A stretch of 20,655 nt of DNA from Phoronis ovalis (Eukaryota; Phoronida; Phoronidae), in assembly GCA_028565635.1 (NCBI GenBank), contig JAOXYB010112269.1, positions 1 through 20,655 on the forward strand, read 5' to 3'. Below the pieces are notes generated by a model. That model worked only from the letters and a program-made list of their open reading frames with translations, had not been told where the DNA came from and did no database searches. Below are positions 10,001 to 15,830 of the stretch, piece after piece. A program made the position numbers and the translations under genes. Within the stretch, counting starts at the first letter, position 1. Each line of letters begins with the position of its first letter.

Positions 10001-12770
10001 GACTGGGTCTTTTAAAACTGCAGGCCTTTCAATATTTACAACAGCTATTATGATGCTGGGTGAAATCAATTTTAGGGAGTCATTTGTTCGACCTTATGTT
10101 GATGGTAATATCAAGACGTTGCACTTTGGTGAAATGACGTTAGTCATATTGGTTGCATTTGTTCTTCTTATGCCAATATTGCTGATGAATCTCTTGGTGA
10201 GTATTAACCAATGTTGAAATATTTCTAAGGAGGGTTGGATGTAGTTGTATCTCATTGAGGTTTTTCTGCGTACCATGCACACAAGAAAATCATAAAATAC
10301 GTACTATTTTTATCTAGTGCCTTGATGAAAGCCGAAAAAATTCCTAGTCATGCAAGATTAGAGAAAAGTACAATAGCCCAGTCCTACACTGTACTGAAAA
10401 ATGCTTGTATACAAATATCATCATTGTTTTTAAAGACCATTGTGGGCTATTCAGATTTTATTATTATATATGCTAAACCTATAGATGTAAATATCGCTTT
10501 AATTCCCACATTTTTCCATATATAGTTCTAGTTTAATTGCTTATATCATCAAGTTAAATTATATATTATAATTAAATTTCTAGTCATGCAAGGTACAATA
10601 GGCCAGTTCTACTGTACTGAAAAATGCTTGCACATAAGTAGCTTCATTGTTTTTAAAGACCGTTGTGGGCTATTCAGACTTTATTTTCATTTATGCCTCA
10701 TTAGTTTGCCAAACCTTTGAAGGTAACTAGATATAAATATTGCTTCTCATATTTTTCCATGTACAGTTCTAGTTTAATTGCGTATATCATCAAGTTAAAT
10801 TATATATTATAATTACATTCGTATTCCAGATTGGTTTGGCTGTAGGTGATATTGAAAGTGTTCAAAGAAATGCCCGCCTGAAACGACTTGCCATGCAGGT
10901 TAGTAAATATGTGGCATAATTTCAAAATAATGTTATTTAAACAAAATTGATCTCCATCCATCATGACTAAGGCTAAGCATAGTGCTTCTCTAGAATTCTT
11001 GATACTATTTGTATCTGTCAAGCATTATTCGTTGTGAAATAAAAGTTTGATGTAATAATTATAATTCATACAGTTCGGCAAAAAGTCATCTCAAATGAAA
11101 AATTAATGTCAGATCAAAACTGGACCTTCAACTACAATGTGGCTTTCAGTACAATCAAATAGTACAATTTTACTACTATTGCACAGGTTGATTTGCATAC
11201 AAAGTTGGAGAAGAAACTACCACTCAGATTTCTTAAATATGTCGACAAAAGTGAACTGGTGTTGAGGCCAAATTGTAGTCGACATATGTTAAAAAAAGTA
11301 AGTTGGAATTTGAAACAAATAAAAAGATTAGGAAAACCACAACCTACAGTTATGCTTCAGTTTATTAAAAAAAGTTCCTTCAGAATTGTTCCAAAGCTTA
11401 TTAAAACTGAAACCTTTAGTTACCTACTTCAGAGAGAAACTGATCAATCACATTTGAGAACTTAACATATGCATTCTATTGTATTCATCTGCATTCACTA
11501 TTCTGTAAATAACCAGTGTACTACTACTGTCGACCTACTTATTTAAAGTACATGACATTACACAGAGAACATGTATGTTGTACGATACAATGCACCAGAC
11601 TAACATGCTGTTTCAAGCTGAGACGTACTGGTATTCTTGCTGAATTAGCCAAAAAATATTTGTTGCAAATGGCAGATAAGGGCTACTTCAAAGAGAAGAT
11701 ATCGTCCAACTCCCCACATTATCAGCTTCACTTCTGACAAGATATGGGTATGATTCACTGGAGTTCCCGGGAATATATGTTATGTAAAGAGAAAAATGGT
11801 GGCCCTCGTACATGTATATGTCCTGCTTATTATAGCATACTATAACTTAGGAGTGATTTCTGCATTTTTGAAAACATTGGTAAAACTAAAAGAAATGTCT
11901 TGTTTGATTTATGTATCTGTGTTTCAGTGGTTACACAAAATGATTTTAACCGACATGGGACACACTGATGACGAGCATGACGATGCCGACTCAAATCAGT
12001 ACATAGCTGAAGAACTACTGAAGCAAAAACAAAGGTATGTTATCATCAATATTAACATCAACGATTTTTTTGTGGCAAAATTAACCCATTAACCTCACAA
12101 TTTAATATAGTACTATATATAGGATTTGATGATGTATTTTATTCACATAGGTAATTTTATGCCTACACTGTCAATACAATTGTCACAAAACTTATAAAGC
12201 AATAGACTTGTAGAATGTTGTATATTAACGTACACTCATATATCTTTTAAAAAAATTAAAACTAACTTGAATTGTTATTTCTTATAGTGGTAGCCAATAT
12301 AGATGTAGCACCATAATTTTTCTATAGGAATTAAAAGATAGGGTGAACTATAGGATCAATTAATAACTAAGTTAAATTCGTCATGTCACCTGGTGCTTTA
12401 TTAATTCTGCTGTATGTATATTGTTTGTTTCTGTTAACTTAGGGCTGATAAAATATGATATGTTTAAAAATTGGAGCAAATAATTTTGTATTATAATAAT
12501 TATTCTATTTATTCACTGTCATGTTCTTTTAGAATCAAAGAAATTTCATCTAATTTGGAGAAACAGTATGATCTTTTGCGTTTGATTGTCCAAAAAATGG
12601 AAATAAAAGCTGAAAGTGATGATACGGATGAAGGGTCATCATTTCAGAGATTGTGTACCTCGATACCAGCTGTAACAAGTCATAGAGCCTGGTCATCACC
12701 AGTTATCAGAAGAACAGTTATGAAACAGGCAGCCATATCACAGTGGAAACATTCCACTGATCAAGTGTAA
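867..12770 (+). CDS. TRPA1: TRPA1-like cation channel, C-terminal 679 residues in 15 exons (gene-level entry)
   Basis: Joining 867-1031, 2990-3104, 3551-3717, 4054-4138, 5220-5279, 5480-5587, 6979-7049, 7744-7894, 8597-8862, 9560-9689, 9999-10196, 10830-10898, 11187-11297, 11928-12034 and 12533-12770 gives one open frame of 679 residues (residue 1 = Tyr at 868). Every junction is GT-AG and phases agree. Order: ankyrin repeats 1-150, cysteine-bearing linker 150-257, S1 about 267-285, S2 313-331, S3 350-368, S4 375-394, S4-S5 helix, S5 418-436, pore helix and filter 445-461, S6 486-510, TRP-like helix, coiled coil 592-624, acidic tail. It aligns almost end to end with my recollection of human TRPA1 (for example YGRVNTC, EYLAMKW, MNLLIGLAVGD, LEKKLPL). 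TRPA1 is a tetrameric plasma-membrane calcium-permeable channel for irritants and/or temperature. The first ~470 residues, start codon and promoter lie upstream of the window. Residue numbers below refer to this partial protein. Confidence 0.95.
1100..2665 (+). repeat. Composite repeat block A (Helentron-like)
   Basis: This block fills most of the first full intron (1032-2989). At least six diverged copies of a unit can be aligned on the landmark TTTTGACCTTGATTACTTCC (near 1293, 1460, 1840, 1981, 2180 and 2501). The landmark is followed by a GGCCATGTTTGTTCC box, a CAAAGACGAAGCACTGCC box and a TAATAGGCTAGGTGACATTTT box; some copies are truncated. The block ends at 2608-2660 with the hairpin terminus GTCTA...TAGAC. 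Frames on the minus strand here only translate the repeat. No transposase or helicase is visible, so it is non-autonomous. Confidence 0.75.
1677..1770. repeat. Long inverted repeat inside block A
   Basis: Left arm TAACATCTTCTTTGTCTCAC... (1677-1704) pairs with right arm ...AAGACAAAGAAAATGTTA (1743-1770), about 26 of 28 positions. Further pairing of CAGTTT with AAACTG lies inside. The RNA would form a long hairpin within the intron. Confidence 0.75.
2666..2989 (+). other. 3' part of intron, no feature
   Basis: This is AT-rich intron sequence between the repeat block and the acceptor at 2988-2989. I see no conserved reading frame or repeat in it. Confidence 0.6.
2990..3104 (+). CDS. TRPA1: TRPA1 exon: ankyrin repeat
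   Basis: The acceptor TTTTTAG ends at 2989 and the donor GG|GTATGT begins at 3105. The first base completes the Arg codon split from the previous exon. Residues 56-93 contain SSPLHLAAENGYTQTMKLLL, a canonical ankyrin helix pair matching the human GYTQTMK repeat. The exon ends in phase 0 at the Gly of NNDG. Confidence 0.93.
3105..3550 (+). other. Intron, no internal feature
   Basis: This is a 446-bp GT-AG intron (GTATGT...TTGTTTAG). I recognise nothing inside it. Confidence 0.85.
3551..3717 (+). CDS. TRPA1: TRPA1 exon: last ankyrin repeats
   Basis: The acceptor TTGTTTAG ends at 3550 and the donor AG|GTAAAC begins at 3718. Residues 94-148 open with DTALHIASREG, the next ankyrin helix, directly continuing NNDG from the preceding exon. 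They run into FFDIAIKNKHKDVAMAII, the degenerate final repeat before the linker. The exon ends two bases into an Arg codon. Confidence 0.93.
3718..4053 (+). other. Intron, no internal feature
   Basis: This is a 336-bp GT-AG intron (GTAAAC...CCCACAG), AT-rich and without a recognisable element. Confidence 0.85.
4054..4138 (+). CDS. TRPA1: TRPA1 exon: start of electrophile-sensing linker
   Basis: The acceptor CCCACAG ends at 4053 and the donor TTG|GTCAGT begins at 4139. Residues 150-177 begin WKEAMSKYS and contain LIQYLPE, matching human MIEYLPE. Ungapped alignment back from LPE puts Ser163 (codon TCT, 4094-4096) at the position of human Cys621, and Val175 at human Cys633. Cys176 is shifted one residue from the human position. 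Confidence 0.92.
4523..4822. mobile_element. Miniature inverted-repeat element
   Basis: The left end, CCAGGGAAGAGGGCAAGCAG followed by TATGAAAGTGCATGGGTACCC, is matched in inverse by ...CACTTCCATATTGACTGCCC CCTGG at 4796-4822. The ends resemble those of the element at 15406-15752 (GCAGTCAATAT.AAAGTG), so both belong to one family. I cannot find a clear target-site duplication (TCTTGGGG on the left, TCTCTCGG on the right). No transposase is present. Confidence 0.6.
4862..5162 (+). mobile_element. Solo LTR, 301 bp, with 4-bp target duplication
   Basis: The element begins TGTAATG and ends CGTTACA, imperfect inverted termini with the TG...CA ends of an LTR. It is flanked by ATGG at 4858-4861 and again at 5163-5166. 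A polyadenylation hexamer AATAAA sits at 4998-5003, followed by a U5-like stretch. No gag or pol lies on either side, so this is a solo LTR, probably Ty3/gypsy-like from its 4-bp duplication. It lies in the same orientation as TRPA1, 57 bp before an exon. Confidence 0.72.
5220..5279 (+). CDS. TRPA1: TRPA1 exon: linker, 60 nt
   Basis: The acceptor TTTTTCAG ends at 5219 and the donor TAT|GTAAGT begins at 5280. This is the shortest exon: 20 codons, residues 178-197, SVLDRCKSHPPL... Cys183 aligns with human Cys641. The loop that holds human Cys651 has KAK here and no cysteine. A solo LTR ends only 57 bases upstream of this exon. Confidence 0.9.
5480..5587 (+). CDS. TRPA1: TRPA1 exon: linker with conserved YLQCP
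   Basis: The acceptor TTTTCAG ends at 5479 and the donor AAT|GTGAGT begins at 5588. The exon has 36 codons in phase 0, residues 198-233. YDFQYLQCP matches human YNFKYLQCP, so Cys207 corresponds to human Cys665. The following stretch (SCAKQYDAKSKSKLGEF) is divergent and adds Cys211. It ends at PLLALN, like human PLTALN. Confidence 0.93.
5588..6978 (+). other. Large intron carrying repeat block B
   Basis: This is a GT-AG intron. It contains a short (ACATGT)n run near 5738-5755 and a perfect 9-bp hairpin TATCAAAAT/ATTTTGATA near 5952-5978. Repeat block B (annotated separately) follows. No exon is seen inside. Confidence 0.7.
6200..6885 (+). repeat. Composite repeat block B (same family as block A)
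   Basis: Two copies of the block A unit are present. One is around 6200-6480 (TTTTGACCTTAGTTACTTCC, then GGCCATGTTTATTCC). The other is around 6480-6720 (CAGGTCAAAGTACAGGTC, then GATCACTTCC). The block ends with the hairpin terminus AGACAT-gacaa-ATGTCT (6863-6879), preceded by CACTACAAAGTGATG. Order and orientation match block A. Confidence 0.7.
6979..7049 (+). CDS. TRPA1: TRPA1 exon: pre-S1 helix with reactive lysine
   Basis: The acceptor TTTTGCAG ends at 6978 and the donor TG|GTATGT begins at 7050. Residues 234-256 carry HPVCVEYLAMK, matching human HPVCKEYLLMK. Lys256 corresponds to human Lys710, a covalent target of electrophiles, and Cys249 to Cys703. The Trp codon is split with the next exon. 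Confidence 0.93.
7050..7743 (+). other. Intron, no internal feature
   Basis: This is a 694-bp GT-AG intron (GTATGT...TGTTACAG), AT-rich. I see no repeat or reading frame worth naming. Confidence 0.8.
7744..7894 (+). CDS. TRPA1: TRPA1 exon: S1 and S1-S2 extracellular loop
   Basis: The acceptor TGTTACAG ends at 7743 and the donor GTT|GTGAGT begins at 7895. After Trp257 comes RAYGLWFHGFN and then the S1 helix (about 267-285, LVLYLLFLGFFTSFLV). The loop has a possible N-glycosylation site, Asn296 (NET); human TRPA1 is also glycosylated in this loop. The frame stays open into the following intron, where it reads transposon sequence. Confidence 0.92.
7937..8432. mobile_element. Foldback/MITE element, 496 bp, with 7-bp target duplication
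   Basis: The element starts TGCAGAAAGGGTC and ends GACCCTTTCTGCA (written without a short internal indel). TTACTAT lies immediately on both sides (7930-7936 and 8433-8439). The inverted similarity extends deep into the element: TACATAAATGTACC against GGTACATTCATGTA, and GGTATCGGTTTTCAA near 8078-8092 against TTGAAAACCGATGCC near 8259-8273. The whole element could therefore fold back on itself. It carries no transposase. A frame from the preceding exon runs into it but is not coding. Confidence 0.8.
8597..8862 (+). CDS. TRPA1: TRPA1 exon: S2, S3 and S4
   Basis: The acceptor CTTTTAG ends at 8596 and the donor AG|GTAAAA begins at 8863. This is the longest exon, residues 308-395. It holds S2, the KEFVQMYQQ turn, S3 and S4 ending at FFMQR. 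Glu332, Gln335, Asn349 and Asp352 fall on the human S2-S3 calcium-site residues E788, Q791, N805 and E808; the last is a conservative Glu-to-Asp change. Calcium regulation from the cytosolic side is therefore probably retained. Confidence 0.94.
8863..9559 (+). other. Intron, no clear element
   Basis: This is a 697-bp GT-AG intron. A small inverted pair CACAATTC/GAATTGTG lies near 8970-9015. The GC-richer stretch around 9175-9235 may be an old repeat fragment, but I cannot identify it. Confidence 0.75.
9560..9689 (+). CDS. TRPA1: TRPA1 exon: S4-S5 linker and S5
   Basis: The acceptor TTTTTTAG ends at 9559 and the donor GAG|GTAAAA begins at 9690. Residues 397-439 read WEMFGIYIVMFMEILKTL (S4-S5 helix) and then S5. 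Human S873 and T874 in S5 align with Val-Val here (HVVAVF versus RSTVVF). Those positions affect menthol and antagonist action in vertebrate channels, so drug responses may differ. Confidence 0.93.
9690..9998 (+). other. Intron, no internal feature
   Basis: This is a 309-bp GT-AG intron (GTAAAA...TTTTTAG) with nothing recognisable. Confidence 0.85.
9999..10196 (+). CDS. TRPA1: TRPA1 exon: pore helix, selectivity filter and S6
   Basis: The acceptor TTTTTAG ends at 9998 and the donor TTG|GTGAGT begins at 10197. There are 66 codons in phase 0, residues 440-505. The filter reads MMLGEINFRESF against human MMLGDINYRESF, so Glu461 (GAA, 10062-10064) replaces human Asp915. Human Phe909 in the pore helix is Ala455. 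S6 runs TLVILVAFVLLMPILLMNLL and continues in the next exon. Confidence 0.95.
10341..10817 (+). repeat. Tandem duplication inside an intron
   Basis: About 10341-10576 is repeated at 10577-10817. The offset is 236 bp at the left (TCCTAGTCATGCAAG) and 241 bp at the right (CAAGTTAAATTATATATTAT), so small indels have accumulated. Shared blocks include GTACTGAAAAATGCTTG and TGTGGGCTATTCAGA. The second copy ends about 12 bp before the next splice acceptor. Short frames in it are not coding. Confidence 0.85.
10830..10898 (+). CDS. TRPA1: TRPA1 exon: end of S6 and TRP-like helix
   Basis: The acceptor TATTCCAG ends at 10829 and the donor CAG|GTTAGT begins at 10899. There are 23 codons, residues 506-528: IGLAVGDIESVQRNARLKR and then LAMQ. 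This is the most conserved block of the TRPA family, the lower gate leading into the TRP-like helix. Confidence 0.94.
11187..11297 (+). CDS. TRPA1: TRPA1 exon: post-TRP helix region
   Basis: The acceptor TTGCACAG ends at 11186 and the donor AAA|GTAAGT begins at 11298. There are 37 codons, residues 529-565. VDLHTKLEKKLPLRFLKYVD matches human VELHTSLEKKLPLWFLRKVD. The frame remains open beyond the donor to a stop at 11463-11465, which would give a different, basic C-terminus if the intron were kept. Confidence 0.93.
11298..11927 (+). other. Intron with open read-through at its start
   Basis: This is a 630-bp GT-AG intron (GTAAGT...GTTTCAG). The first 168 bases stay open in the TRPA1 frame to the TAA at 11463-11465 and would encode about 55 Lys-rich residues. 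No polyadenylation hexamer follows closely. A further short frame (11516-11737) has no family resemblance. Confidence 0.75.
11928..12034 (+). CDS. TRPA1: TRPA1 exon: acidic stretch and inositol-phosphate site
   Basis: The acceptor GTTTCAG ends at 11927 and the donor AG|GTATGT begins at 12035. Residues 566-600 begin WLHKMILTDMG, then an acidic stretch (HTDDEHDDAD), then EELLKQKQ. With the first codons of the next exon this gives KQKQRIK, keeping all four basic residues of the human inositol-hexakisphosphate pocket (K1046, K1048, R1050, K1052). Confidence 0.92.
12035..12532 (+). other. Intron, no internal feature
   Basis: This is a 498-bp GT-AG intron (GTATGT...TTCTTTTAG). It interrupts the codon for the Arg within the basic KQKQRIK motif. 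Nothing else is recognisable. Confidence 0.85.
12533..12770 (+). CDS. TRPA1: TRPA1 last exon: coiled coil and acidic tail
   Basis: The acceptor TTCTTTTAG ends at 12532 and the stop TAA is at 12768-12770. Residues 602-679 start IKEISSNLEKQYDLLRLIV, the tetrameric coiled-coil core (human LEKQHELIKLIIQKMEI). They continue through the acidic cluster ESDDTDE (628-634), the counterpart of the human ETEDDD calcium-modulating cluster. The final ~40 residues are rich in Ser, Thr and basic residues and do not resemble the human tail. Confidence 0.93.
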
Positions 12771-12940
12771 TAATCAGACGAGTGTATAAGTCTCTGGTTC
12801 ATCTGCCAAATGCAAGGAACTTTCCGCAATTTTTTTTTTTTAAAGCATTTATGAATATCATATATTTTAAGAAAATGTGACACTTTGACTACTGCATTGG
12901 AAGTTCATTCAGTGGACAAAAGCAGAATATAAGCAGAAAA

Positions 12941-13054
12941 ATATTTAATAGATCGTACTATTTTATTGAACTTGGGATCCCTTGACAGGCTTGTTGAATA
13001 TTTAATAGATCGCACTATTTTATTGAAAGTAGGGTATCTTGAAAAGCTTGTTGC
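12941..13054 (+). repeat. 57-bp tandem duplication in 3' UTR
   Basis: Two units, 12941-12997 and 12998-13054, share ATATTTAATAGATCG, ACTATTTTATTGAA and GCTTGTTG with a few substitutions between. Confidence 0.85.
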
Positions 13055-13062
13055 TATTTTTT

Positions 13063-13136
13063 TGTTATTATCATTTAGTGTTCATGGAAGCATGTTATTT
13101 GTTGTTATTATCATTTAGTGTTCATGGAAGCATGTT
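13063..13136 (+). repeat. 40-bp tandem duplication in 3' UTR
   Basis: The 34-base segment starting TGTTATTATCATTTAGTG at 13063 recurs without change at 13103, giving a 40-bp period. The identity suggests a recent event. Confidence 0.9.
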
Positions 13137-13141
13137 TCTAT

Positions 13142-13365
13142 CGAATTAATGTGAAAATACCATACATATTAGTTTAATATATATTCCAGAGTTTGTATAA
13201 TGTTATATTAATTAATATAATTATAATTATTTCTCCACTGTAAAGTACCCTTAAAAATACCTTAAAGTAAAATGAGCTCATTTAGGCTAATTTCTTTATA
13301 ATTAATGTGCAAAAACTGCAAATTAGTTTAATGTATTCCATAGTACATATAATGGTATGATGTAA
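13142..13365 (+). repeat. Diverged direct repeat in 3' UTR
   Basis: AATTAATGTG-AAAA followed by ATTAGTTTAAT...ATTCCA and then GTATAATG (about 13144-13205) recurs in diverged form at about 13302-13360 (AATTAATGTGCAAAA, ATTAGTTTAATGTATTCCA, ACATAATGG). Confidence 0.6.
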
Positions 13366-13554
13366 ACCTGTGTATTGTAACAATTGCTCACTAATGTGCT
13401 TCACAGCAATGTATGTCCATCACATTCTCATGCAGATTGTTATTGAGACATGCATACTTGTGTAACTTTAACTGTAAGTATCCAATCTCATTTTACAGAA
13501 TATATCAATTATTTACCAGAAACGTGATTATAGGGACAGCATTAAACGACCTTC

Positions 13555-13560
13555 AATAAA
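13555..13560 (+). terminator. Candidate polyadenylation signal
   Basis: This is the first canonical AATAAA hexamer downstream of the TRPA1 stop codon, about 785 bp from it. A weaker ATTAAA lies at 13541. Confidence 0.5.
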
Positions 13561-13580
13561 ACAATGGATGTATATTTTCA

Positions 13581-15396
13581 CTCCCTTGTTCTCCCACAAC
13601 ATTAACATGGCAGATATTAGTGGCAATTAGCATGTGATGCAGATGGTCATGTTAATAAATGTTCAGTTAGATAAATAAGTGTGATGCTGCGATTTTAAAG
13701 CTCAATAGTTCCAGAAAATATGATAGAACATAATTTTTTGTACTTTTTGTTCAACATGTATTTATATTTTGATATTATACCACTTCTCATAGACTTGCTC
13801 GAGTCCTTGTGGATTTAAAAAAAAAATTGTTTTAATGTTTATTTCTTTTTTTACATCTTTTACATCAGTGTTTTTAATTATCTTGCAAATTTTATTTTAC
13901 TATAATATATATGTTGGACGGCAAACATCGGGTACATATAGAAAACAGGAAAATATATTTTTAAAAAAGAATTGTAATTTGGGTGTTTTATTCACATCAG
14001 AGATATACAATAGACCGGAAGGTCTTGAGCAAGTCTACACTCACAACGAGACATCTTTTAAATCATCATCAGAACAACAAACTTGATTTATATATTACAT
14101 ATTATACAATAAATGAAAAACATAGATTGAACTGCATTTATTTCTATAGATTAAGATATTTTTTAAACTTAATTTCAATTCTACATTTGTTGACACATAA
14201 TATGAGTTGTTCACAATCTTTAATTTGTTATCTAGTAACTATAAAGTTTCTGCAGCTGAAATTTTATCAATTAAATTCTGTATTTCGCATAATATAACAC
14301 AGGTGTACATGGCTGCTTCGTTAGGAAGGCGGGTATATGCGTGTCATGCCAAAATATGTTGCTGAAGAAAAAACTGTTTTCAAAAAGTGTTTTTATATAG
14401 AATAGCTTACAAATTCAATTTTGATATGCCATATGTTAATAGATAATTATTAGTCTTTTAAAATAAGAAATAAAGACGTTAACATTTTGTATTTAATTAT
14501 TGTTATTATTTGATATTTTAAGAATTCAAAGTTTCCAAAAAGTCCTTTGCCGTACCTCCAATACTTTGTAATCACTCAGTAAGATATCTCGAAATTTTAG
14601 CAAATTGCTTTCTTGTTAATTTGTAGAAATTTAACTGCACCATAATATTATAGTGATGGTGAAGCATTAGTTTTGCCAACAATGTTTTTAGAAGAACCCC
14701 CTGTAACTTTACCTGTTCTGTTCTTTTAAATTGTTTATGGTAACGTGACCCCATGAAGCAGTATAAACTGAAATTTCCACAACTGTTCATTTTTCCTTAT
14801 TCCTGATTAAAGTATTACTCATTTTGGGTAAATAATGATATTTAAATTTATATCTATGTTGTGTGCACAAATAGTTGAACATCAGGCAGAAAAAAATTAA
14901 TGATAAATCAAAGTGCATTCAATAACATGCCATGTCTACGGATAAAACACGACCGATCAACAAAAACTATTTATCGGTTTCGTATTAATCGGTGTAATAA
15001 ATAAATCAGTTGTAAAAATTGGGACTTCATTTACAAAATATGAAGTCTCAGGGTCCAAATTTTAAAAATATGTTTACGTTATCAAAAGTCATTTCATTTG
15101 AGTGTTTGCCTCTAGACTGCATACGCGTATAGATCAGGATTACGGAGAAAAACAAAATTTACGCAACATGTAGCGATCCAAACATTTAGATATTTTAAGT
15201 AACTTTTCCAGTTAGGGATGGGTTGGGAAGTAGCAATTCAATCTTTATAACTCATAGTATATTTATCATTACAAAAGTGAATCCGGTATATAGTGTGCAA
15301 GATGTAAAAGACAAAGAGATAGTTGTTTCAGCCAATGGCAAGAGTAGCACCAATCTACTCACCAATTCAGTCTGATAGGTAAATGCAGGTTCAAGT
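13581..15396. other. Intergenic AT-rich DNA, no gene seen
   Basis: No frame here resembles a protein family; the longest frames are AT-rich chance readings. A hairpin with GGGACTTCAT against ATGAAGTCTC lies at about 15020-15050. CCGAT/ATCGG inverted pairs lie near 14950-14995. Confidence 0.65.
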
Positions 15397-15830
15397 GCAG
15401 GTGTACCGGGGGGGGGGGGGGGGGGGGGGCAGTCAGGATGAAAGGGGGTACCCATGTTCCAACATGGGTTTTCAAAAAAGGTCCTAACGAAGTGAAATTC
15501 TGCAAAAATACACCTCTAAGAAAGTGAGTTTTTTGAAAAAATACACCCCTAAGGAGGTGACTTTTTGGAAAAAAACATCCCTAACGAAGTGTCTCACCTC
15601 CAAAAAAAACATCCCTTTTCGTGATTTTAGCTAAAAAACAGACCCTAAGCGCGTAACGCCCGTTACGCACCGGCGGTTCGAAAAACATACCCTTTCACGC
15701 GAAATATTGTTGGAATATGCGTACCCACTTTTATATTGACTGCCCACCGGGGCAGGTGTAAACCGTGTCGTGTAGGTGGGTGTAGGTGTAGGTGCAGGTT
15801 CAGGTGAAAGTGAAGGTGTATATGTATCAC
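15375..15830 (+). repeat. Degenerate hexamer array (GGTGNA type) split by the element
   Basis: Short G-rich hexamers such as AGGTGT, AGGTGC, AGGTTC and AGGTGA occupy 15375-15405 and 15753-15830, on both sides of the inserted element. The short frame starting at 15792 merely translates this array. Confidence 0.65.
15406..15752. mobile_element. Inverted-repeat element starting in a run of 22 G
   Basis: The left end is CC plus 22 consecutive G (15408-15429), then CAGTCAGGATGAAAGGGGGT and ACCCATGTTCCAAC. The right end is GTTGGAATATGCGTACCCAC, then TTTTATATTGACTGCCCACC and GGGG. GCAGGTGTA flanks both sides (15397-15405, 15752-15760) and may be an 8-9-bp target duplication. The interior has four or five degenerate ~35-bp units of the type AAAAACA.CCCTAA.GAAGTG. 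No transposase is present. It is related to the element at 4523-4822. Confidence 0.75.

Larger units (their letters stand above)
12771..13580 (+). other. TRPA1: Probable TRPA1 3' UTR
   Basis: This is AT-rich sequence from the stop codon to just past the first AATAAA (13555-13560), which is followed by a T-rich stretch. An ATTAAA lies at 13541-13546 and a second AATAAA at 13654-13659. The UTR contains two tandem duplications and one diverged repeat, listed separately. The true end needs transcript data. Confidence 0.55.

Noticed and set aside
15252-15455. Minus-strand frame with a polyproline run
   Set aside because: The prolines are the 22-G run read on the other strand.
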